Shown piece after piece: positions 33,561-44,120 of a stretch of 64,000 nt of DNA. The stretch spans positions 2,358,447 through 2,422,446 of the forward strand of contig JAJEKV010000041.1 of NCBI GenBank assembly GCA_021234155.1, given 5' to 3'. Origin of the DNA: Isoetes taiwanensis (taxonomy: Eukaryota > Streptophyta > Lycopodiopsida > Isoetales > Isoetaceae). Position 1 is the first letter of the stretch; every line of letters starts with the position of its first letter. The position numbers and the translations under genes are program-made. The notes below the pieces were generated by a model. The model made no database searches. It was not told the DNA's origin and worked only from the letters and a program-made list of their open reading frames with translations.

Positions 33561-33579
33561 CAACTTCTTTAATTATATC

Positions 33580-33900
33580 TCAATGATCTTGCTTGCCGGG
33601 TGTTGGGAAGGTCACCTTCCGCTTTCCACAATCAATAATGGCCCCTCGCTGGTCCAAGGTACTCCATACCTATTATCAAGTCGTACTTGCCAATGCCCAT
33701 TACCTCTGCCCCTATCCGGATCTTAATCCCGGCAAGTCGATGTCAAAGTTGATTCTTTTTACTGCCAGCCCGCTTTATCTGCTCCACTTGCTAAGACAAC
33801 GGGCCTTGGCTTTGACTTTAATGGTTTCAACTTCAACATTTGAACCATTCTTGGAGATGCAAAGTTATGGCTACTTCTGAATCTATTAGGACTATAAATG
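33580..33900 (-). pseudogene. Chromovirus aspartic protease region
   Basis: The minus strand reads KYDLIIGMEYL near 33680, matching the conserved motif after the active site of Ty3-type proteases. The DSG active-site triplet itself is not clearly readable, probably because of a frameshift. Confidence 0.6.
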
Positions 33901-34089
33901 ACTTGGCCTTGGCCTTTTCCTAATCGTGGAAATTACTTTATACTTGGCTCTCTCGCTTGCTCAGTATCTATTGCGGCAAAGATATGACACTCACCACAGA
34001 TGTAGTCAGGGCCTCCTCGCCTCGCCGTCGTCGGTCAAAGTGTCCCAATCTCCCAACTCTCGCTGAATTTGCACTCATGACATATGGGC

Positions 34090-35041
34090 AGTTTTATTCT
34101 ATGGCCTGGCTGGAAACACCAAGCAAAGCTGCTTTTCTATGCACTCCCGCTCTCTCTTCTCCTTGGGCATGGCTCGCAGAAGGATCGCGACGGCTTTGGA
34201 GTAGCTTGACCCTTCTGTTTGTCTTTGAAGGACACACCGCTTCTTCTCCTGGCCGCTTCCCTTTGATTGCCACTATATGGGGCTCTAGCTGGTCCCGGGC
34301 TGGCCATTTGTTCTCGGCTGAAACTGCCACGCTTTGCCTTTATCTTGGTAATGTTGCGCCTCACGCCCACTATTCCGAGGTCCCTGTTCCTTGCAAACTT
34401 ATTGCCTTGGACTCCGCTTCGATCTTGTTCTTGGGTTTATTGCCCTTTACAAGCTTGCGGATCTCCTCATTCGGACCTTCAATGTAGCTTTCCTTTGCGT
34501 GCTTCTCTCCTAACTTTGGCACATACAGCCTTAGCCTCATAAATTCCTCGTGTATTTCATGTGACTTGTTGCCTTGCCGCAACCTCGTAGAACCGCCGCG
34601 ATCATCTAACGGACTTGTGCTCTCTTGGGACATAATGGGCTTTGAAGGCTTTAGCAAACTTCTTGAACACGCAAGCGTCCCCTCGCTTAAAACCATGAGC
34701 CTTTGCATAGCCCTTCCACCAAATGCGTCTTTGCTTCCCTTCAGTTATTTGTTGCCCCCGGCCTTTATCCTTATCCTTCATACCATAGGCATTGCCAGAT
34801 TCGGCTCATCTCGTCAAGCCAAGCCTCGCGCCTCCATGCGACGCGTTTTCGCCGAGAATTGCTCGAGCTTCCTGGCCTTCCAAACATTTCCCAATGCGAG
34901 TCTACTTTCTTCCTCGGTAGCCGGAGGTTCTTGTGTCCCTTTGTCGTCTCCTCGGGTGGTTCCTCCGCCTTTCGATGCCTTTCGGCCTTGGTTCTCGCTC
35001 TTCTTCTTCCCTCCGAGTCGGTCGAATCGAGCTTGAGTCAA
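34090..35041 (-). pseudogene. Chromovirus Gag
   Basis: Minus-strand frame 34370-34708 contains LRQGNKSHEIHEEFMRLRLY and KESYIEG, the core of the retrotransposon Gag domain. Basic sequences follow at 34094-34330 where a zinc knuckle is expected, but I cannot read a clean CCHC. Gag would form the particle that packages the RNA. Confidence 0.78.
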
Positions 35042-37030
35042 AGGAGTCCGAAGCTGGGGACCTTCCCTCTTGCTCCTCTTCTTGTCTCTACTTGTTCTCC
35101 GAGCTGATGCTTTGGCGGTTGAGCGTTACCACCGAACCCGCTCCCCGCGTGCGGCTAGCAAAGCCTTTATATCCTTTCGAGGTCCGTCCCCTCATTTTAT
35201 GATATTTCCTCTTCCGGGTCATTTGTCCAAATTCTTCAAAGGTGTTTCTTGCTTCGGGCGTGGCACTGGCGGCTCATTCCCCTCAGAAGTTCCCGCGGTT
35301 TGTCGTTCTCCTGGCGGCCAGGCCTCTAGCTGCATACACAAGTGGTTCATATCTACATGGTTAGTTTTCCTTGCTTTCTTGCTTTATTTATGTTTGTTGG
35401 CATGGTTGAGGGGACACAAAATATATCACAAAACATTTATAGTGCAAGAGAATGTTATATTTATATTTTATATTACACTAATACAAGAACTTGCAACTAC
35501 CGCTAATCATTTCGTTGATGCTTGTGAAGATGGATTATCCTCCAGAACTTTTTCACTTGGGCTGTTCCTAACCGAATGGCCCAAGTTCCTATGACATTGG
35601 CCGGAGATCCACCCCGAATGCTCTTTGCTAAATCTTCTATTCTGGGGTGGAGGTATAAGGCCGTCACCGCCTTTGCCTTGCCGGGCCTTTGAAGGTATGG
35701 CGGTCGAAGACGCCGAGTGCTACCGCTCTTTTCACCAGGATTGCATACCGGGTGTTAAGGGGTAACCGCATGCCCGCCAATCCTCGAGTGCAATCGCACG
35801 ATACTCCTTCCTCGCCTGCGGGGGTGAATTTATGTGGATAACCGCTATTCTTCCATCCATCAGCAAGGGCGTGTAATAGCGTAGTGACTCGTCGCTAAGA
35901 GGCGGGTCCTCGCCACTCGGTATCCAGCTCAGGTTGCGCTCAAATCATCAACCTCCACCGTGGTGAGCTCCCCGTAGTCATTGATCAAGGCCGGCCCTCC
36001 CGAGGTCGAATTCGGCCCGTCCTATCCCAGGGGAGGTGTCAGCGACGAAGCTTGCCGTTAGGATGTTTGAGGTCGCATAACGGATCCCCATCTGTTCCTC
36101 GGAGAGCAAGGAACTCTTCCTCCGGCCGTAGCTTGTTCTCGCCTTTGTCCGCCTTCCATGATCTGCCTGATGTTGTTGTAGGCTTGGATGTCGGAGGTAA
36201 ACTCTCCCCGTGTAAGTGTCGGCTTCCCTTACTTGGAGGGGGAAGTCGGATTCTCCTCGGACGATGAAGTCGCCCAAGTCCGTTCTTCGGAGTTGGTGCA
36301 GCAACTCTTCAGTCGGTATTCCCTTTCCCCGCGCACTCCAGGGAGGTTTTGAATGTCGCAGGGAGCGTAAACTCCTCACCTTCGATTATAATGGGAGCTA
36401 GGCTTGTGATGCCTAACCCGAGGGGTGGCGCTGACTCTGAGAGTCTCACGGCTTCTTCGGTCTTGCCACTCGCCCGCTTGTCGCCATTTCCTCTCTGCTG
36501 GGTCGAGCTCAACATCGCTCTTCCTCCTCCTGATTCCTCGCTCATCCGGTCTTCTTCCTTCCCTTCCGCCCTGTTCATACCGTGGTGAGGAGTTTTTGTT
36601 CGGGCCAAGCACGGCTAATGGATCTACGCCCATGGGGGAATGGAGGTTTCCCCGGCGATGTTCTCGACGGTGGGTGAGAAAGATTGCCGTGGCAGTGTTG
36701 AAAGAGAAGTACTTGGTCCCGCTGACGCTAGGACCATTGGCTCGTGCGCGGCGCTTTGTTTGTGAGGTATTTGGCGATGTTCGGGACATCGTCTAATCTT
36801 TGCCTAGGAGGGGACCGTCTAGGAACAAAATATCCTATAGGGGGGAGTTGCACTAGCTGGTTCTACCCTAGCTTGAAACTCGGGCCAGACTCTACTATAA
36901 GCCGGGTCGCGGAGTGCAAAGGTTGCTTGGACGTCTACCTCCTTCCCTCAAGATCTGGAAGATTTGGTCGAGCGCCGCCTCAAGAAGATGAGCCGGTATT
37001 TGTACCATCTCTGGAAATCGGAAGTTGCCA
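35042..37030 (-). other. Chromovirus region upstream of the Gag core
   Basis: Minus-strand fragments (35978-36379, 36309-36608, 36376-36789) are rich in Arg, Glu and Pro. A stretch EEFTLPATFKTSLE stands out, but no named domain is visible. It is probably the N-terminal part of a long Gag protein, fragmented by frameshifts. Confidence 0.4.
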
Positions 37031-37343
37031 TTGATTAATTGCGTAAGAGGGTAACAAACGGTTGCAAGAGCCTCGGGGAGTTGGGAAATCGGCTAGAAGG
37101 GCAGGGAGCAGATTTGTAGGGTGCTATGTGAGAAGTGAGGGGTCTATTTATAGAAAAGGGGAAAACCCTAATTTTTGGATGACTTGAAAATTTCCTAGGA
37201 TTGGGTGATTCTAACTTATCCGAGGTCAAAATAGGAGTTTGAGGACTATAGGAGATGCCCGAACAAGGCTAGGTTACCTAAAAGATGCTATGCAAGAGGG
37301 TTGAAGGTGACTTTAACAAGTCCTGGTGAAGAATTGGTAAGAG

Positions 37344-37609
37344 GTCTCACAACTTAAGCCCGCCTCAATCCTAACTTTTTGTTTTCAAGACGACGAGGGC
37401 GAAAGCTGAGACATCAGTCCTATTTTGATTAAAGGTGTCCAATTTGGGTAAACTAATGGTGTAAGGGGTGATGGGCTCATCAAATTAGGGCGTAATCGAC
37501 CCCTTTATTTGGTCGATTTGGTATTTTTGGTCAAGTTTAACAGGTCTCACGCCTTGCGCCGCTTCAATCCTAACTTTTTGTTTCGCTGACAGGCGCTGAT
37601 TTGTGAGAC
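37344..37609 (-). repeat. Two GTCTCAC/GTGAGAC hairpin modules in the chromovirus
   Basis: Units at 37344-37415 and 37544-37609 start GTCTCAC, share TCAATCCTAACTTTTTGTTT, and end GAGACATCA, so each can fold on its own ends. Two diverged relatives lie at 39157-39222 and 39354-39411. Together they flank the extra upstream ORF. Confidence 0.75.
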
Positions 37610-37849
37610 ATCATGTCTCTTGGCTCCCAAATGTCCTATTTTTTAGAGATAAAAGCTAAAACTTATTAATTTGCTCTAATTACTCAAGTTTATGTCATCA
37701 AAGTAGACAAAATTGCTCTATATTACAAAAATTTTTAATTATTTACAATAAAGTTTCTAAAGGCGTTCTCCCTTATCGCGGGTCGCAAGACTCATGTCTT
37801 GTCGCGATCAAGGTTACCCGCTTGGCGTGGATAGTGCAGGCTGTTGAGT

Positions 37850-38950
37850 CTTCAAAATGTTGCACTATCTTTTGCCTCACCGCCTTTTGCATTGCCGCCA
37901 GCGCCTGCCTGCGGACTCTAAAGTCCGTTCTATAGGCTCGATAACTTCACGCACCAACCGAGCGAAGGGGGCACGGGGATTAGGAGACCGGCTGCTTGGC
38001 TGGAAGTGTCTAATCTCCCTTAACGCTCTTCTCTCTACCTCCTTCCTATCCGCTTTCTTCACGGGTGGCGGCTTGGGAACCTTTGGGCTTAGGTGGTGGC
38101 GGCCTTAAGGTTTGCCGCCGTTGGTCGCCTCCCTCGATGAACTTAACTCGCTTTTTTCATAATATTTGTTATAGGCCTCCCATTTCTTCATGTAGGCCTC
38201 GTGCTCCCTCATCTTTCTCTCATAAATCTTCACCACTGCCGGTGACGAGGCTTCCGGGCTGGTCGTGGTTGCTTCTTTCTATCCCATGCCGGCACTCGGG
38301 GCTTCAGTGACTTGGTCTTCTTTGGGGTTGCTCAGTGCCGGCTGCTCGGGTACTTCTTTGCTCGTCACGGGTTCTTGGAAGAGCTTCCACCTGCAGCCGT
38401 TAGGGTTGAAGTCCCCATCGTAAGAGTCGTCGGAAGGGTTTGGGGTTTCGGGGTTGCCGCTCCTTGATGATAATGTTGGGGTTTGGCCTCTTCCTTGGCA
38501 GGCGGTCCTTTGTTCTCCTTACGCCCAGCCACGAACTTCCCTTTCTTTCTTCTTTTCTTCTAGCTGCGCTTTCTTCCTCTTCTTTCCTTTTCCTCTTTTT
38601 GTCCTCCCTTCTCTTCGCCTTCAGTATTTGGATGAATCTTCTAAGATCCTTTACCTACTGGCTCCAAACTATCACTTGCTCATCGCTTGTTCTGTTTGGC
38701 CGGATCTCCGCTCTATTTCTTCATACACCTCCCTCGTCTAAATCGTCCATGGAGTTTGGTGATGTGGCCTCGTCCTCCACCTGCTGGTTGAAGACATCGA
38801 TCAAATCGGAGGTGTCTTGCTCTTCGTCCGAAGGCGACCCCTCTTGCTAGCCTCTCACGAAGCATCTTAGAATGATCTACGTCTCCGATTGTTACCGGTG
38901 TTTTCGCACAGGCGACGCTTCCTTCTTGATCTGTTTGGTTGGGGCCATGT
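37850..38950 (-). pseudogene. Extra ORF upstream of Gag in the chromovirus
   Basis: Read on the minus strand it starts MAPTKQIKKEASP near 38946. It passes through an acidic part (SDEEQDTSDLIDVFNQQVED) and then a strongly basic helical part (KAKRREDKKRKRKEEEE), interrupted by several stops and frameshifts. I recognise no family. Extra ORFs before gag are known in some large Gypsy elements, for example Ogre, but this element has a chromodomain, which Ogre lacks. Confidence 0.5.
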
Positions 38951-39156
38951 TTCTGATCGTCAATCGGATAAAAGCGCCGAAAAGATCGCCTAAGTTGGGA
39001 AGAGCGGATTTCTAGGGCTTGGACGAAAAATGAGTGGGTTCTACATCTATTTATAGCTTGGGGAATTTTAGGTCAAAACTCAAGTTGCTCTTTTAACATG
39101 CTAAGGCACCAATTTATCTAAAACTTATACTTATTTCAGACTTTTTCTATTTATTG

Positions 39157-39411
39157 GTCTCACGACTTAGCCTCGTTCCAATACTAATGTTTAGTTTTTG
39201 CACCAGCGCCGAAATGTGAGATCTCATACATTTCTAGGGTTTTAGGTAATTAAAACATGCTATTCTAACTAATTCCTATCTTAGAATTAGCCTTACCACA
39301 TTATTTATCTCAAATTCATCATGTTTTGGTGTTCTTGATTCGATGTTCACGGCTTTTGCCTCGCTTCAAAACAAAAGTTAGTTTTATGACCGGCGCCGAA
39401 ATGCGGAGACC
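39157..39411 (-). repeat. Two further hairpin modules in the chromovirus leader
   Basis: Units at 39157-39222 and 39354-39411, between the primer-binding site and the extra ORF. They share the CCTCG(C/T)TTC and GCGCCGAAATG blocks with the pair at 37.3-37.6 kb. Confidence 0.7.
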
Positions 39412-39599
39412 ACCTCACTTGGAAAAATTTTGGCTCATTCTTTTAATCTTGTTAAATTCCAATTCACTTAATTGTTACTAGCTTAGCATAACTACAAAGG
39501 TGAGAAAAAAAAAAATTTTTCCCACTTTTCGAGGCTTGAGGATCCTATCAAGTTAGTACTATCGGGAACATGGTCGGTGCTTTGCTCTTGGTCTCCAAG

Positions 39600-39617
39600 A
39601 ACATTGCTCGATACCAC
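39600..39617 (-). other. Chromovirus primer-binding site with one missing base
   Basis: On the minus strand TGGTATCGAGCAATG, directly after the 5' LTR. The standard initiator tRNA-Met site is TGGTATCAGAGC, so one A inside CAG is absent. The intact form is seen in the other element at 3741-3760. Confidence 0.8.
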
Positions 39618-41181
39618 TGTGGTCTCCCTACTCGTGATCACGGTGCACTCACCGTATACAAACAGAGTTCTTCCCCACACCAGCTCCATGTTCGTCTACG
39701 TGGCCCTCCACATATCACCGCACCGTAACGAAGTCTCGGTGGGAAGAGGAAGGTGTCATTCTACCCCGTCTCCCTCGGGGCCTACCTAGTCGCTGAAGCG
39801 TAAACATACATGTCAAGTAGCACATACATCAACATCCCGCGGACCATCTCGAAGGATGGTCCTCCTCATATCTTGCATAGACAAAGATCAGCACATCACA
39901 TAGGGGATCCTACCCAAGGCTCGGGACTCAAAGGATGACCGACGGCTTGGGTCTCCGTGAGTTCGTTGGGGACGTAATTCATGGCAATGGATTTGGCTGG
40001 CATAAGAACATGGCATAGGGTTGTCCACTCCATCCGCCCTCCCCGTGCACACTTTGCAGAGTAGGCCGAAAAGTGTTGGGACTCGATCAGAAGCCCGCCG
40101 GGTGCATAGCCGTAAGGGCTATTCTCGGGGTCATCATCCCAGTCCCCGATGGGGCAGGTAGGGATCACTCCCCTCCAGGATCTACATCTTCGACTCAAGG
40201 TGACTAGAGGGCCCCCGCCGCGTGATTCGACCGAACCCACCGGAAAGTGTACACCACTTCACGGGTGTGTGAGCCCATGCCTTACCCGCACTCGGTGGTA
40301 AGCCATCGACCTAGTCACAATGATCCCAGGTAGGCTTTACACACCGGGGGATCGCTCAAGAGTCAGGACATGAATCTCCTTCTTAGCGGGCCGGCCCCTT
40401 CACCCACAACGGTGTGGCTCTTGTACACAGGCGAATCTACAAAGGTGTGCTAGAGAGGCTACTCTAGGAGCATTAACTACAAGCTTTAGGCCTCTACCCC
40501 CTTCCCAATACAAGGAGTTCACAGAAATACATCATCCAAATATATCATTTAAGAGCTAAAGAACTAGATCTAATCATAGAGTTAGGTTCTTTAGTTAGTG
40601 TCCTAGATCTAAGATCTAGATAGCTACTATGGGCAATTTAATAGTCTAACCCTATATGATTCTATGACTAGAAGGCGGTTTAAGCTATTAAATTGACCAA
40701 ATACCTGATCCTTGAGTGGCTCCTCGACTGAAGTTCAACCATCCTGGCTGAAATGATCGAATTCAGGGAAACCGATGGCTAATTCGGCAATGTCACGGGA
40801 GGCGGTTTTGGCTCTGGGGCAGCCAAACCGAGCTCTAAAACCCTAAGGGCCGAAAACTAGCAAGCTAGGGTTTTCCTACCCTAAATAGACATGGGGGTTT
40901 AGGCTAGGGTTTCCAATTACCCAATTTGGCATGTGGGATAATTGGAAAGGCCCCACTTGCCTTTAGTGGCTAGGTGGCAAAATATGCCAACATGGAAAGG
41001 TGTGCCCTCATTAATGTGCACATGTGCACATTAATAATATATGAACACTCCTAGTAAGTTGCCCCCTAGGGCTACTTACCTGGCTATCCGTTGGCATTAC
41101 CGTCAATCGGTGGTGGCGGTACGGCGTGACGGCAAGTACAATGTACGCCCCGGAGCGATATCGTGTCTTTGGAACGTCACA
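39618..41181 (-). repeat. 5' LTR of the chromovirus
   Basis: Plus-strand ends TGTGGTCTCC and GGAACGTCACA. About 8 bp longer than the 3' LTR. Differences from it are scattered, include many 1-base indels, and often fall at CAG/CTG positions of the other copy. Confidence 0.93.
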
Positions 41182-41186
41182 ACATC

Positions 41187-42924
41187 ATAGGCATTTCTCC
41201 TTTAGATCCTTTAGTTATGAATATAAGGGTTATTACAAGAAAGTTTTACAACCAGCCTTATACCCTTTTCAAATCATAAGATTTCATAAAATAAATGCCT
41301 GTATCTGCACAAAAACCTGTTTACTTATGCTTCCAGCACCAGGCTCCCTTTCATGGCTACAAAAACACCAAAGTAAAATGGGAATAAGAGCTGTTTTGCC
41401 TTTTCTTCTGATACAACTTCTTTCTTTAACTTTTTTCATAATCATTCTAAGTACAAAATGACCTGTTTTAGCTTGTGGACAAGTTCTGATACATTTAAAA
41501 ACCAGGAACAACTTCTGCTTGTCTATCTTCCGCATTTTTGCACAAGTCCATGTCCAGATCTACCAAGTTCACCAAACGAAAAGCAAGAAGAAATACAAGG
41601 GTAGGAGAGGTCCGGTACCTGCAGCCAATCATCAAAACTTTAGCATAAGAATGGTAAAGATTGAAGGGCCAAAAGGTACAATGGAGCCTCTCGGTTTTAT
41701 AACCGATCAGACCCTTGTATGTATTCTCCACTGTTAGTACATGATAGATCTACAACTTATTGTAAACGAATGTAAGCATTGGATGTGTATTATGTGCTCA
41801 AACCTGATGTATTAAGCACACATGTAATTTTGTGCTCATTCAATCAGCTTATCACCTTTTTTTTTCCTTTTAAGACCTATTGTACCTGAATTTTGTCTTG
41901 ATCTGAAGTATAGTCTTTGCCTTGCTTTCGTGGATGTTGGCCTCACCCTTATCCATAAAGAGAACTGTTGTTATATGCCGATCTACCTTGAACTTCCGTT
42001 CTTGTTTGCAAAGAGCCTTTAGTATGGCATGCCTCCCTCTTACGGCTAAGATCTTTTTTCTGGTCCCTTATACTATTGGAGAACTGAATGTCATCAGACA
42101 GAGATATACAAGCAAGGAATACGTCCACCAGCCACCTTTCCTTAAGGTTTTCTTCTTCTGAACTGGAGCTACAAGGTCGGCTGGTTGAATCAATTTCTCC
42201 CTTCATAACAAATAGGGATTTTATGGTTTCAGCATTATTCATCCAGTATATCCTGCTCCTGCTATGCCATGTGTCGAAAGTCTTTTCTACGGCTAGATAG
42301 TTGCTCAGATTTAGGTTTTGACCTACGAATTCTTAACTCACAATCCTCAGAGGATGATTTTTCATACCTTACATCTAGCTTCTTGAATGTTGTGCGTGCC
42401 AATGCTGTTGTACAGTCAGGTTTCAAGCATATGGCCTCTAGAATAGTTGCCAGACGTCCCATTCCATAGCCGGAATTAGGTGGAGCCGGATTTTTCTTAA
42501 ATGCTCCTCGATTATGCACTGTTTTGCTAAAAGGTCAGGAAAAGGTAATACTATTACATGTATACTTCTATTTACTCGTGGATATTCTATCATACTTAGA
42601 ATATAAGATCATATGATGCCAAATAATCTTATATTGCCCCTTATTTCAATGGTATTGGGCACCTCATACCAAGTGTGCTTTCCACTGCCACAATTATTCC
42701 TTTCTATAATTAAAATAAAGTCTATAGTATAATCATGTTTCCAATACGTCTAAGGTGTAAAAGCTAACTTTCACCTTCGTTTTCATTTTTATGCTTAAGG
42801 ATTCACTCTTCTTCTTTTTGGGGTATACATGTGTTTTTGCAATAACAAAATTCATTTCCTTAGCCTTTATATGCTAAGTCTAACAATCTTTTTTCACTTA
42901 GTGCAATGCATGGCATTTACTTAA
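41187..42924 (-). repeat. Duplicated block copy 1, right part (with exon-like ORFs)
   Basis: Matches 44490-46226. Differences cluster between about 41690 and 41990; the rest appears identical by eye. On the minus strand it carries open frames at 42262-42519 (containing GYGMGRLATILEAICLKPDC) and 41949-42242. The first has a GTATGA donor after KKLDVR. These look like exons of an unrecognised gene, or its pseudogene, duplicated with the block. Confidence 0.85.
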
Positions 42925-43863
42925 TTAAAAAAAGCCTACCTCCTACCGTAGGACTGGGCTGACCTCTTTTAGACAGTCTGTATCATAGGGGAGGGCAGAC
43001 CCCTACTGTACAGCAGAGGTCTTACCCATCCCTATTTTTTATTTTTCTTTTCTATTGATTCTTTTGAAATAGAAAATATGCAAATTTGAAGACTTACCCC
43101 TTCAATATTGATTGCGGAATGCTTGAATAAGATCTTGCACATCGTACTTTGGGAATTCACTATTTCTTAGATACTGCACAACTGCAGATACTTCAATACC
43201 GGCAACTGATTGTTCGTATAAGAACTTGCCCCATCATACTGGATTCTTGTGAGATCCTTACTACATCTGTACATCAATGTGTTTCTGTTGAGGTCATAGC
43301 TGTTGGCCACATTGGCATAAAATTGTTAATCATTTCTACTGGTACGCATCAATGATAGATCATGGAATGATAACCATATAAATGGTATTTTAGTTTTGCA
43401 TGGCCAAATGGCATACGAGGTACATGACCTCTTTGTTTAGCACCAGATATCTGGTGTGTAATATAAGGGTATCCTCATATACTTTATTCAGTTGTTCAGG
43501 AATTAAAAATTGAGATAAAGCTGTATATTTCAGTGATTTCATACCTTTTAACCAGCGAGATTGTAGCATTGGATGGTTTGCATGATTCTGCTTGGGCCTT
43601 TCACTTTGCTAGCTGCGTATCCCAGAGGAGCCAGAGACAGATTTGTTTGGACATTCCATTTTGCTTGTAGCATAACCTAGAGCAGTTTGCTCCTTGTTGG
43701 GATTCTCGAGTTCCACTTCATCAAGGTATTTGTTTTCTTCCTGTAATTCAAGTCCGAACATTAGTTCCCATGTTTTAATCTTATCCTCTTTCACAAATCA
43801 GATCAAGGCTAAGGGATTTTAAGCAACCCTGGTTGTACCAAGGAATTGAAGTGTCTAAAAAAA
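42925..43863 (-). other. Spacer between duplicated blocks, with a candidate terminal exon
   Basis: It starts with an A-run followed by a hairpin TCCTAC-G-GTAGGA (on the minus strand a hairpin plus T-run), resembling the end of the SINE-like units. On the minus strand an AG acceptor near 43738 opens a frame to a stop at 43609. Its product is acidic (EENKYLDEVELENPNKEQT). It could be the last exon of the unrecognised minus-strand gene. Confidence 0.35.
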
Positions 43864-44120
43864 CCCAGCCAGACCTAGGATCCTAGGTCTAACATCACTC
43901 CTCGGTCAATCCCAAGAAGTGTATTATCAATCCTGATTCCGTTTATAACGTGAATCCCTGGTACTTATAGTCCCTTAGCCAATGATCTTTATGACTATTT
44001 CTTAGATAAATATCAATGTAATACTTAGAAACAAGGATCAAACCTGTGCCTTTAGACATTTAGACAATTTCGAGATATAAAGATTTAAAGCCTTTACTGT
44101 TAGCATTAGACCACATATAA
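43857..44120 (-). mobile_element. SINE-like repeat (copy 2)
   Basis: Same structure as 27457-27725: A-box-like motif complementary to 44103-44113, B-box-like motif complementary to 44035-44044, 20-bp palindrome and T-run at the minus-strand 3' end. Confidence 0.45.

Larger units (their letters stand above)
28090..41181 (-). mobile_element. Ty3/Gypsy chromovirus, complete with TSD ACATC, degenerate or miscalled
   Basis: A 13.1-kb element on the minus strand. LTRs at 39618-41181 (5', 1564 bp) and 28090-29645 (3', 1556 bp) have ends TGTG...CACA. ACATC flanks it at 28085-28089 and 41182-41186. The initiator tRNA-Met primer-binding site is at about 39600-39617 and a purine tract AAGGTGGGGAGAA adjoins the 3' LTR. 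Domains in order on the minus strand: an extra basic ORF (about 38950-37850), gag (about 35040-34090), aspartic protease (about 33900-33580), reverse transcriptase, RNase H, integrase, chromodomain. The order protease-RT-RNaseH-integrase-chromodomain identifies a chromovirus. Every domain is cut by frameshifts. The same locus without the insertion is preserved at 44485-44490. Confidence 0.95.

Noticed and set aside
30755..38850. Long plus-strand open frames opposite the chromovirus
   Set aside because: They are antisense to recognisable gag-pol domains on the minus strand and carry no domain of their own.
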